Origin: Yoonia sp.
Lineage (GTDB): Bacteria; Pseudomonadota; Alphaproteobacteria; Rhodobacterales; Rhodobacteraceae
Reading direction: 5' to 3'
NCBI GenBank assembly: GCA_029252195.1
Contig: JAQXBV010000128.1
Coordinates: 1 to 49,953, forward strand
DNA length: 49,953 nucleotides
A program made the position numbers and the translations under genes. Positions within the stretch are counted from its first letter, which is position 1, and each line of letters opens with the position of its first letter. Below the pieces are notes generated by a model. That model made no database searches, was not told the origin of the DNA, and worked only from the letters and a program-made list of their open reading frames with translations. This document shows, piece after piece, positions 32,665 through 40,234 of the stretch.

Positions 32665-33366
32665 TTAATCGGGCGCGATCATATACCCCTCGCCGCGGAC
32701 CGTCTGCAGATATCGTGGCTGCTTTGGGTCCGCCTCGATCTTGCGGCGCAGGCGGGTGATCTGCACGTCAACAGCGCGCTCTTGCGTCTGGCTGCCCGAA
32801 CGGCTCAGTTCCTCCACGAGCGTTGCACGGCTAATTGGGGTCGCGGGTTGGGCGGAGAAGATCTTCATCAACTGGCCCTCGGTCGCGGTCAGTCTGACCT
32901 GACTTTCGCCATCCCACATCTCGCCGCGCTTTATATCATAACGCACACCACCCAAATGCAGCACCTTGGGTGCGACAACAGCCGGTTCGGCAGCGGGCAC
33001 GCGACGTAAGATCGCGTTGATCCGCAAGAGCAATTCCTTGGGCTCGAACGGCTTGGCCAAATAATCATCGGCCCCCGCCTCAAGGCCGGAAATCCGGTCC
33101 CCTGTCTCGGCCTTTGCGGTGAGCAACATAATCGGCGTCGTCAATTTTTGGCGCAAATCACGGCACAGGGTTACACCGTCTTCGCCCGGCATCATCACGT
33201 CGAGCACGATCAGATCAAACTCAAGCCCCGACAAAATCCGCCGCGCATGGGCCGCGTCCCGTGCTGTCGTCACCAAAAAACCGGAGCGCACGAGGAATTT
33301 CTGCAACAGACCCCGAATCCGCTCGTCATCATCAACAATCAGCAGGTGCGCGTCATCAGCCATCAT
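32665..33366 (-). CDS. petR: OmpR-family response regulator, PetR-like
   Basis: A 233-residue two-component regulator. The receiver domain has the acidic pair VDDDE, phospho-acceptor D56 in VLDVMMPGEDG and K105 in LAKPFEPKE. The C-terminal winged helix (about 135-230) ends TRLRRKIEADPKQPRYLQTV, RGEGYM. It overlaps the MarR-type gene by four bases. The same pair, petP-petR, is known in Rhodobacter capsulatus near the cytochrome bc1 genes. The cognate kinase is not in this window. Confidence 0.88.
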   Translation of the reverse strand: MMADDAHLLIVDDDERIRGLLQKFLVRSGFLVTTARDAAHARRILSGLEFDLIVLDVMMPGEDGVTLCRDLRQKLTTPIMLLTAKAETGDRISGLEAGADDYLAKPFEPKELLLRINAILRRVPAAEPAVVAPKVLHLGGVRYDIKRGEMWDGESQVRLTATEGQLMKIFSAQPATPISRATLVEELSRSGSQTQERAVDVQITRLRRKIEADPKQPRYLQTVRGEGYMIAPD

Positions 33367-33869
33367 TCCGGTCTATCCTTCATCGCCCTGTAGTGGTGGC
33401 GTATTTCTTCATCCATCATCGCCTCCAAGACCTCGCGGAACCCCGCAACTGCCTCTGGCCCAGCGGCCCGATAGGCCGAGCGCATCCGGTCGCGCTGCGC
33501 GTCCGACAACTCCCGCTCAAGCGCGGCCCCCGCATCCGTCAAATGCAAATGACGTTCACGCTTATCGGCCTTACCAACTGTGCTAGAGACTAAACCGTCC
33601 GCAATCAAACTGCGCAACACACGATTAAGCGACTGTTTTGTAACACCAAGTATCGCCAGCAGGTTGTTGACCGTCGTCCCTGGACTGCGATGAATGAAAT
33701 GGATCGCACGGTGATGCGCGCGACCATAAGCCTTTGTCGCCAAAATGCGGTCAGGATCGGCCGTAAACCCGCGATAGGCAAAGAACATCGCCTCAATACC
33801 AATACGGACCTGCTCGTCTGTCAAAAAGAGCAGAGTTTGCCCCGTTGTTGGTTGTCCGCTTTGGGCCAT
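33363..33869 (-). CDS. petP: MarR-family transcriptional regulator, PetP-like
   Basis: A 168-residue winged-helix regulator. The recognition region is NLLAILGVTKQSLNRVLRSL followed by the wing DGLVSSTVGKADKRERHLHL. ATG at 33869 (MAQSGQPTTGQ) follows GAGGA at eight bases. A GTG two codons earlier is too close to that site. It overlaps petR in an ATGA junction. R. capsulatus PetP has the same pairing and size. It diverges from ilvE, with a 12-bp palindrome between them that could be its operator. Confidence 0.86.
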   Translation of the reverse strand: MAQSGQPTTGQTLLFLTDEQVRIGIEAMFFAYRGFTADPDRILATKAYGRAHHRAIHFIHRSPGTTVNNLLAILGVTKQSLNRVLRSLIADGLVSSTVGKADKRERHLHLTDAGAALERELSDAQRDRMRSAYRAAGPEAVAGFREVLEAMMDEEIRHHYRAMKDRPE

Positions 33870-33917
33870 CGGCACGTTCCTCGCACTTATCCTGCCGCAG
33901 ACAATACGTCAGCTTTA

Positions 33918-33961
33918 TTGACATTCCAACAATCAAGAGTTAGCGATTTCGGTAATTACCG
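33918..33961 (+). promoter_or_regulatory. Probable ilvE promoter with adjacent 12-bp palindrome
   Basis: TTGACA (33918-33923) is followed 17 bases later by a weak TAGCGA (33941-33946) as possible -35 and -10. CGGTAATTACCG (33950-33961) is a perfect palindrome at the expected transcription start, 62 bases before the ilvE ATG. It is a candidate operator. The regulator is unknown, the neighbouring MarR-type PetP being one candidate. Confidence 0.4.
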
Positions 33962-34023
33962 CAACTTTATGTCCGAAACGGACCTATCTGCGACACTAAT
34001 GCAAATCAAACGGGAGACGACCA

Positions 34024-34893
34024 ATGGCTGGTGCATATGATGACCGAGACGGCAAAATCTGGATGGATGGCAAACTGATCGAATGGCGCGACGCAAACGT
34101 CCACATTCTGACCCACGCCATGCACTACGCTTCTTCGGTTTTCGAGGGCGAGCGCTGCTATTCTGGCAAGATTTTCAAATCGCGCCAGCACACCGAACGA
34201 CTGCACACATCCGCCAATCTCATCGACTTTGAAATCCCGTTTTCCGTGGATGAAATCGAAGCCGCGAAAATGGCAACCCTCAAGGCAAACGGCCTCACCA
34301 ACGCCTATGTGCGCCCACTTGCATGGCGCGGCTCTGGCGAGGACATGGGCGTCGCAGCCAAGCGGAACCCCGTCCACCTCGCCATCGCCGTCTGGGAATG
34401 GGGCAACTACTACGGCGACGCGAAAACCAAAGGCGCGAAACTCGACATCGCCAAATGGAAGCGCCCGTCACCCGAATGCGCGCCCTCCCAAGCCAAGGCC
34501 GCAGGACTTTACATGATCGCAACCATGTCCAAACATGCAGCCGAGGCCAAGGGCTGCTCTGACGCGCTCATGTTCGACTATCGCGGCTACGTGGCAGAGG
34601 CTACCGGCGCCAACATGTTCTTTGTGAAGAACGGCGAAGTCCACACCCCAACACCAGACGCCTTCCTCAACGGCATTACCCGTCAGACGGTCATCGACAT
34701 GCTGCGTGAGAAAGGGATCAACGTGATCGAACGGCACATCATGGCTGAGGAACTCGAAGGCTTCGAGCAATGCTGGCTCACCGGCACCGCCGCCGAAGTC
34801 ACCCCCGTCGGCCGAATCGGCGACTACAACTTTGAGGTCGGGGCCATGGCGCTGGATATTTCAGCGAGCTATGAGAAGTTGGTGCGGGCTTAA
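34024..34893 (+). CDS. ilvE: Branched-chain amino acid aminotransferase
   Basis: A 289-residue class IV (D-amino-acid-aminotransferase fold) PLP enzyme for the last step of valine, leucine and isoleucine synthesis. The PLP lysine is K158 in APSQAKAAGLY. HAMHYASSVFEGERCY, GYVAEATGANMFFVKNG, NGITRQTVIDML and CWLTGTAAEVTPVGRI are family motifs. GGGAGACGACC precedes the ATG. A short membrane-protein frame begins two bases after its stop. Confidence 0.94.
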   Translation: MAGAYDDRDGKIWMDGKLIEWRDANVHILTHAMHYASSVFEGERCYSGKIFKSRQHTERLHTSANLIDFEIPFSVDEIEAAKMATLKANGLTNAYVRPLAWRGSGEDMGVAAKRNPVHLAIAVWEWGNYYGDAKTKGAKLDIAKWKRPSPECAPSQAKAAGLYMIATMSKHAAEAKGCSDALMFDYRGYVAEATGANMFFVKNGEVHTPTPDAFLNGITRQTVIDMLREKGINVIERHIMAEELEGFEQCWLTGTAAEVTPVGRIGDYNFEVGAMALDISASYEKLVRA

Positions 34894-34895
34894 AT

Positions 34896-35306
34896 ATGCG
34901 ATACCTTTTAATCCTAGCCCCCACGGTTCTAGTTTCATTCTTGATACTTTTGCCATTCGGGTGGCTAGGATTGTGCGCAATGTCGGACTGCTTAAATTCT
35001 GGAACGCCTAACCCTCCAGTTAACCCAGCCGATAAACTTTCGGGTATCGCGCTAATTGCCAGCGCGTACATACCTTTCGCTCTATCCAAACGGTTGCTAT
35101 ATTAATTTCTACGGAAACAACCGCTCGGAAAGATCACGAGGGGACTCGCATGGCTTCTCCCTTTTGTTTTGGCAGCATTAGGCATTTTTCAAATTCTTAA
35201 TGACTTCGGTGACGCAATTTGGAGCGGGATACCCTTAGTCATTTTCGCAATATTTCTTGGTATGTCGGTACGTTACTTCCCGATCTCGGACAAAGTAGGC
35301 ATTTAG
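34896..35306 (+). pseudogene. Small four-helix membrane protein interrupted by an in-frame TAA at codon 70
   Basis: The frame from ATG 34896 encodes 69 residues with two membrane segments (YLLILAPTVLVSFLILLPFG, then GIALIASAYIPFALSKRLL) and stops at TAA 35103-35105. The same frame continues without another stop for 66 codons to TAG 35304, giving two more membrane segments (GLAWLLPFVLAALGIFQIL and GIPLVIFAIFLGM). The continuation has no start of its own with a ribosome site in frame. A single protein of 136 residues cut by one nonsense change fits best (CAA to TAA would be one transition). The stretch is richer in A+T than its neighbours. No family recognised. The 69-residue product might still be made. 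Confidence 0.55.
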
Positions 35307-35360
35307 ATCAGGACGTTTCTCAAACCGCAAAGCCTCGCTTTTTCCCAAATACTCACTCTT

Positions 35361-35459
35361 CTACTTCCGCCCAACATGCCCCATCGCCTTACGTTGCTCG
35401 GCACGTTGCAATCCCAGCTTCCGCTCGCGCCAGATAATCAAAAGCCCCGCAAATATTGC
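35361..35459 (-). pseudogene. C-terminal remnant of an EamA/DMT transporter gene
   Basis: On the minus strand this reads IFAGLLIIWRERKLGLQRAE, then QRKAMGHVGRK and a stop. It closely matches the C-terminus of the intact transporter at 35712-36632 (IFAGLLIIWRERSLGLKRAQ, QRKATGNVGG). Similarity ends abruptly at about 35459 and nothing upstream of that point resembles the transporter. It is a leftover of a duplicated or lost paralogue, separated from the intact gene by a 58-residue gene. Confidence 0.75.
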
Positions 35460-35481
35460 AGGGCTTCGCTCATTGTAACGC

Positions 35482-35658
35482 CTAAGCCTCGTTACCCCGT
35501 TCAATCCGCAAGAATTCCTTCATCCGAATTGCATCATCACGGTCCCGCTTGCGGGCCTGCAATATCAAGGTTGCTTCACTCGGCTTCGCCGCTAAATCTT
35601 GCTTATAATTGGCCCTGTAGTCGGGGTCTTTGGTCATTTCGCGTGGTTGTGCAGACAT
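35482..35658 (-). CDS. Hypothetical protein, 58 residues, charged
   Basis: GGAGGAGCCATATC precedes ATG 35658, giving MSAQPREMTKDPDYRANYKQ and a highly charged helical C-terminus (LILQARKRDRDDAIRMKEFL). It is probably cytosolic, with no signal or membrane segment. An upstream open extension lacks a ribosome site. It lies 53 bases after the EamA transporter stop on the same strand and ends just before a remnant of a second transporter copy. No function recognised, but the ribosome site and composition support a real gene. Confidence 0.65.
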   Translation of the reverse strand: MSAQPREMTKDPDYRANYKQDLAAKPSEATLILQARKRDRDDAIRMKEFLRIERGNEA

Positions 35659-35711
35659 GATATGGCTCCTCCATAGGTCTAACCATACCGCATTTCCTCT
35701 GATGCACCAAA

Positions 35712-36632
35712 TCATCCGCCCACGTTACCGGTGGCTTTCCGCTGCTGCGCCCGCTTCAATCCAAGCGACCGCTCGCGCCAGATGATCAAAAGCCCCGCGA
35801 AAATCACCACACTGGCACCCGCGATCATGGTCATCGTGGGCACTTCACCAAACACGAAATACCCGACCCCAAGGGCGAGGATCATCGAGGTGTATTCAAA
35901 GGGTGCCACCAATGACGCATCCGCATAGCGATAACTCGACGTCAGCAAAATTTGCCCGACCCCGCCCAGCAACCCCGCCAAGGCGAGCATCAAAAACGTC
36001 GAAACGCTTGGCACGGCCCAGCCCCAAGGCAGGCTCAACAAAGACATCAACGTCGCCGTGACCGAGAACCAAAACACAATCGCCGCCGTGCCTTCCGTGT
36101 TCACAAGTTTGCGCACAAACACCTGCGCCAAGGCCGCACAAACCGCGCCCATCAGCACCACGATCGCGCCCAAAGTTTCCGCCGTGCCCATTGCCGCCCC
36201 GACCGACAACCGTGGCGAAAGCACAATCATCACCCCGATCATGCCCAAGGCCACCGCAGACAAGCGAAACGCTTTCACCTCTTCGTTCAAAAACATCGCC
36301 GCAAACACGACCACGAGGATTGGCGCGGCATAGCCAATCGCCGTCACCTCAGGCAGCGGCAGCAGGCCCAAGCCGGCAAAGCCCAAGCCCATCGCCGTCG
36401 TCCCCACAACCCCGCGCCAGACATGGCCCATCGGGTTCTTGGTCTCCAATCCATGCCGCAACTCGCCACGCATGATCAGCCAAGCGACAATCACAGGCAG
36501 CGCAAAGATCGACCGGAAAAACACTGCCTCCCCCGGAGGCACTTCGCCAGACGTCGCCTTGATCAAACTCGCCATCGCAAGAAAGACGCAGACCGATAAA
36601 ACCTTGAACAAAATCCCACGCAATGGCTGCAT
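35712..36632 (-). CDS. DMT superfamily transporter, EamA domains
   Basis: A 306-residue membrane protein with ten predicted helices in two EamA halves (about 8-140 and 155-285). Typical features are PPGEAVFFRSIFALPVI, AAPILVVVFAAMFLNEEV in the first half and FEYTSMILALGVGYFVFGE in the second. The ATG overlaps the queG stop in a TGATG junction, so expression is coupled. A GTG one codon earlier is possible. The exported or imported metabolite cannot be told from sequence. Confidence 0.88.
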   Translation of the reverse strand: MQPLRGILFKVLSVCVFLAMASLIKATSGEVPPGEAVFFRSIFALPVIVAWLIMRGELRHGLETKNPMGHVWRGVVGTTAMGLGFAGLGLLPLPEVTAIGYAAPILVVVFAAMFLNEEVKAFRLSAVALGMIGVMIVLSPRLSVGAAMGTAETLGAIVVLMGAVCAALAQVFVRKLVNTEGTAAIVFWFSVTATLMSLLSLPWGWAVPSVSTFLMLALAGLLGGVGQILLTSSYRYADASLVAPFEYTSMILALGVGYFVFGEVPTMTMIAGASVVIFAGLLIIWRERSLGLKRAQQRKATGNVGG

Positions 36633-37663
36633 CACGATAACCTCTCTACGGCCCAGAGCGCCGCATCTGCCACCGCCTCATCCGCATCATTCACCAATGG
36701 CAAAATGGATCCCAATAGCGCCTTATCCCCCGAATTCCCAATCGCATAAGCCACATTACGCACAAAGCGATCCCGCCCGATCCGCTTGATCGGCGACCCC
36801 GAGAACTTCTCGCGAAACGCCTCATCGTTTAAACGAACCAGTTCGGCCAGCGGAGGTGCCGCCAAATCATCCCGCGCGGCATAGCGCACCTCGCGCGCCT
36901 CAACCGCAAACTTGTTCCAAGGGCACGCCGCCAAGCAATCATCGCAGCCATAAATATGGCTCCCCATTTTGGCCCGAAGTTCCAGATCAACTGCACCCTT
37001 ATGCTCGATCGTCAAATAGGAAATACAGCGCCGCGCGTCCAAGCGGTAAGGCGCAGGAAACGCGTCCGTTGGGCAAACATCCAAGCAGGCCGTGCAAGAC
37101 CCACAATGGCTGACTTCCGCTTTATTAGTATCGAATTCCAGCGTTGTAAAAATCGCCCCCAGAAAGAACCAAGACCCTAAATCGCGGGCCAAAAGGTTCG
37201 TATGCTTGCCCTGCCAACCTATCCCCGCCGCCTGCGCCAACGGCTTTTCCATCACTGGGGCCGTATCGACAAACACCTTAATCTGCGATTCCGGATCCTG
37301 CGCAATTAACCAGCGCCCAACAGTCTTAAGCCGTTTCTTTACGATGTCATGATAGTCTCTATTCTGAGCATAAACCGAAATCGCGCCCGCATCAGTCTGA
37401 TCAAAGACCGCCAGCGGATCATGTTCCGGGGTGTAAACCTCTGCGAGCATAATGACGGTCTTGGCCTCGGGCCAAAGCGCTGCAGCATTGCCTCGCCAAT
37501 GCATGCGCTCTGCCATCCAACCCATCTGCCCGTGCATCCCCGTGTCGACAAAGACGGCCAGCCGATCCGGCAAGTCAGGCACAGCATCAGGCCTGCAAAA
37601 CCCGACCTTCGCGAACCCGACCTCTTGCGCATAGTCGACCAAGCGTTGCTGTAGGTCGGACAT
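36632..37663 (-). CDS. queG: Epoxyqueuosine reductase
   Basis: A 343-residue cobalamin and iron-sulfur enzyme that reduces epoxyqueuosine to queuosine in tRNA. Two 4Fe-4S motifs are visible, [19 protein letters not shown] and [14 protein letters not shown], with the family [13 protein letters not shown] between. A short HEAT-like C-terminus follows. The gene starts six bases after the glutathione S-transferase stop and is coupled to the EamA transporter. Length is normal for the family. Confidence 0.94.
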   Translation of the reverse strand: MSDLQQRLVDYAQEVGFAKVGFCRPDAVPDLPDRLAVFVDTGMHGQMGWMAERMHWRGNAAALWPEAKTVIMLAEVYTPEHDPLAVFDQTDAGAISVYAQNRDYHDIVKKRLKTVGRWLIAQDPESQIKVFVDTAPVMEKPLAQAAGIGWQGKHTNLLARDLGSWFFLGAIFTTLEFDTNKAEVSHCGSCTACLDVCPTDAFPAPYRLDARRCISYLTIEHKGAVDLELRAKMGSHIYGCDDCLAACPWNKFAVEAREVRYAARDDLAAPPLAELVRLNDEAFREKFSGSPIKRIGRDRFVRNVAYAIGNSGDKALLGSILPLVNDADEAVADAALWAVERLS

Positions 37664-37669
37664 CTGGGT

Positions 37670-38335
37670 TTAGAAATCGAGGTCGGCGTAATGACGCGGT
37701 GGCGGAAATCCAGAAACCTGGTCGGCCAATAACGAGCGGAAGGCAGGGCGCGACTTAATCTTCGCGTACCAGTTTTTGACAACCTCGGATCGGTTCCAAT
37801 CAACGTCAGAAATATAGTCTAAACAGGACAATTGCCCCGCCGCTGCAAAATCTGCGAGAGACATGTCGTTGCCAGCCAACCACCGTCTTTGATCCAAAAG
37901 CGACGCCATATAATCGAGGTGATATTTCACCGCGCGCGCACCCGCCTTCACATTGGCACTGTCGGGGTAGCCCGTGCCCATAATCTTTCGAAACACGCGC
38001 TCTCCAACCAGCTTGCTCGTGACATCTTCATGAAATTTGTCGTCAAACCACGCCACCAAACGACGGACCTCGTAGCGATCCTCGGCCGATTTAGGCAGAA
38101 GCGCTGGCGTTGGAAACACTTCCTCAAGATATTCACAAATAGCGGTGCTATCCGCAAAGGTGCGATTGCCCATCTTCAAGACAGGAACCTTACCCGCCGG
38201 ATTGCGCCGCAAGAAATCAGGGTCTTGCTCCCAATACCGCTCTTCGACCAATTCGACTTCGATACGCTTTTCGGCCAGCGACAAGCGGACTTTGCGCGAA
38301 AATGGTGAAAGTGGAAAATGATAGAGGCGGTTCAT
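37670..38335 (-). CDS. Glutathione S-transferase family protein
   Basis: A 221-residue protein. The N-terminal thioredoxin-like domain (MNRLYHFPLSPFSRKVRLSL, later NPAGKVPVLKMGN with the cis-proline, and DSTAICEYLEE for glutathione contact) is followed by an all-helical domain from about residue 90, with DMSLADFAAAGQLSCLDYI. Serine 9 or 13 is in the usual catalytic area. It precedes queG by six bases. Physiological substrate unknown. Confidence 0.88.
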   Translation of the reverse strand: MNRLYHFPLSPFSRKVRLSLAEKRIEVELVEERYWEQDPDFLRRNPAGKVPVLKMGNRTFADSTAICEYLEEVFPTPALLPKSAEDRYEVRRLVAWFDDKFHEDVTSKLVGERVFRKIMGTGYPDSANVKAGARAVKYHLDYMASLLDQRRWLAGNDMSLADFAAAGQLSCLDYISDVDWNRSEVVKNWYAKIKSRPAFRSLLADQVSGFPPPRHYADLDF

Positions 38336-38404
38336 GAGGGCAACGCTTTTATATAAGGTGACCCCTTATCAATGCCGCAAGCGGGCGCGCGATTCAATGG
38401 GTGA

Positions 38405-39133
38405 TCAGCCTTCAAAGCATGCAGCACGACCATCGGCCGCAATCGTCGCCGCCCCATCCAAGATTGCGGCAGACCGTTTACGTTGGCGCGACGTGAGGTT
38501 GCCCGCATCTCGATCTTTCGGATTCGGCAGGACAGAGGCGAGACGCGCGGCCTGCACAGCGGATAGATCTGCGGCATCCACCCCAAAATAGTGTTGCGAT
38601 GCGGCTTGAACGCCGAACACACCAGTATCGAATTCGACAACATTCAGATAAATCTCAAGAATGCGGCGTTTTGACCAAACGATTTCTGATAAGGGCGTCC
38701 AGAGGGCCTCTGTTGTTTTGCGCACCCAACTGCGGCCCTGCCATAAAAACACGTTTTTGATAACTTGCTGGCTGATTGTTGAGGCGCCGCGATTGCCGCC
38801 CGCATCTAACGCTGCTTCAATCGCCTTAACGTCAAGGCCCCAATGCAGACAGAAATTCGCGTCTTCGGCGGCAACTACAGAGCGCGCCATGACTGGAGCA
38901 ATCTGTTCTATTGGCACCCACTCTTGAGAGACACCGCCAAGGCGCCGGCTCTCGGCCAACATGTAGGGGGTCGTCGGTGGGTTAAAGACGGCAAAAACGA
39001 CGGTCAGAAAAATGGCGAGCGACAAAACAATGACTGTGGCGCGTAATGCCCATTTGAGCAAGAACCGAACCGGGCGCGCAGACGCGGCAGCTTTCTTCGC
39101 TGGTTTTGCTTTAGGTTTCACTGTCTTTACCAT
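38405..39133 (-). CDS. mtgA: Monofunctional biosynthetic peptidoglycan transglycosylase
   Basis: A 242-residue GT51 enzyme polymerising lipid II into glycan strands. A basic cytoplasmic tail (1-22) and one membrane anchor (about 27-50) precede the catalytic domain. Catalytic E90 is in SVVAAEDANFCLHWG. RGASTISQQVIKNVFLW, then RKTTEALWTPLSEIVWSKRR and LNVVEFDTGVFGVQAAS follow. ATG at 39133 (MVKTVKPKAK) is chosen. An open extension upstream to 39241 overlaps the Hint gene and is not homologous. Confidence 0.9.
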   Translation of the reverse strand: MVKTVKPKAKPAKKAAASARPVRFLLKWALRATVIVLSLAIFLTVVFAVFNPPTTPYMLAESRRLGGVSQEWVPIEQIAPVMARSVVAAEDANFCLHWGLDVKAIEAALDAGGNRGASTISQQVIKNVFLWQGRSWVRKTTEALWTPLSEIVWSKRRILEIYLNVVEFDTGVFGVQAASQHYFGVDAADLSAVQAARLASVLPNPKDRDAGNLTSRQRKRSAAILDGAATIAADGRAACFEG

Positions 39134-39170
39134 GCCCCCATAAGTCACAGTGACGATCGCGGGGTCAAGC

Positions 39171-40091
39171 CTACATCCCGCATAGCACACGTGCCTCCTT
39201 GCCCTTGATGACATGGCGGGCACACCGACGATCCCAACCACTCCCCATGTCCGATAGCTCCGGAAACAGGGTGCTTAACTCGGCGCGCAAATCAGCGTCA
39301 CCATCAAGAATAGTTTCCCCAGGATGAAAACTCTCACTCGGGATTCCGTTGCTAAAGACAATTTCATGTTGGTCAAAAAGTAGGTGATGGTAGCTGACCT
39401 CGCGCGTTGACATCACATGGATCATGTCACCATTTACAAGGTGTTTGGCCGCTACCAAGACCTCATCCTCACCAAACAAGAGTTCTGCCCGCCATCCTGT
39501 AATCAACATTCGATGTTGCGGAGACACCAGTAATTCAACCTCATTTCTCAAGGCATTTGGCGCAAAGCGTATCGGCGCAAAGTCACCTTGCCCCGCAACA
39601 ACGCGACATCCAGTCCAACGCACCTCTTGTGGCCCATTGTCGAGCGTCATAACCAGATCGCCGACGTCCAGGTCTTCAACGGCGCGCGGTCCTTCGTGCG
39701 TATCAATAAGCGTCCCAGCGACAAAACACGGTGGGCCCAAGCTCCCGACCAAAAGCGGCCCTTACGTATTCACATAGGTGGAACTGTTAAGAGTCGCTAC
39801 TTTTAAAACCTGCCCGTCGGTTGGCGCAAACACACGCCCGCCACCCTGCAGATAGAAGGTCGTCCCGACATAGGTCACCGCGCTACCATCAGGCAGCGGC
39901 ACCTTGACTGTATCACCAGGCCACGAATTGACGATATCAATGCCATTGATTGAATCGCCACTGAAGCGATCAATATCCCCATCATTGTTTTGATCGGTGA
40001 GCGTATAGCTGACAGACGTCATCGTCGACCCCACCGAAGGTGGGTTCGCGGGGTCCATCAAATAGAACTGATCGACATAACTTGTCGGCAC
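39171..40091 (-). pseudogene. Hint-domain protein with a premature in-frame TAA at 39762-39764
   Basis: From GTG 40091 the first 109 codons encode MPTSYVDQFYLMDPANPP and the NDGDIDRFSGDSINGIDI region typical of Rhodobacteraceae Hint proteins, ending STYVNT before a TAA. The same frame then continues as GPLLVGSLGPPCFVAGTLID, with the Hint cysteine, VEDLDVGDLVMT and VSPQHRMLI, to the stop at 39171. Relatives read straight through this point with glutamine (NTQGP), so one C-to-T change (CAA to TAA) explains it. An intact product would be 306 residues. Hint domains self-cleave in inteins and hedgehog proteins. The role of these bacterial ones is unknown. Confidence 0.8.
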
Positions 40092-40171
40092 AGTCTTTAC
40101 GCCCTTTCATCAAAGCTCTTTGACGTTGGGGTAAGGGAAGATTTTGACGTAAATTTGAGGTAATTGTGCCT

Positions 40172-40211
40172 AAAAACGAAACAACCAAGACGTATTTGCC
40201 TTGGTTGTTTC
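40172..40211 (-). terminator. Rho-independent terminator of the glutamate synthase operon
   Basis: GAAACAACCAAG (40178-40189) pairs perfectly over 12 bases with CTTGGTTGTTTC (40200-40211), with a ten-base loop. On the minus strand the hairpin is followed by GTTTTT. It lies 23 bases past the gltB stop. Confidence 0.85.
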
Positions 40212-40234
40212 TGATTTAGCAATTCAAAGGGGTG

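Noticed and set aside
38353-38369. ATAAGG/CCTTAT inverted repeat between mtgA and the GST gene
   Set aside because: Six-base arms with no run of T after it on either strand in the right place. Too short to call a terminator or an operator.
39134-39241. Longer start for mtgA
   Set aside because: The extra 36 codons overlap the Hint reading frame and carry no transglycosylase features. The basic tail plus anchor starts at 39133.
40172-40211. Hairpin after gltB considered as a regulatory RNA
   Set aside because: Stem plus T run directly behind an operon end is explained by termination alone.
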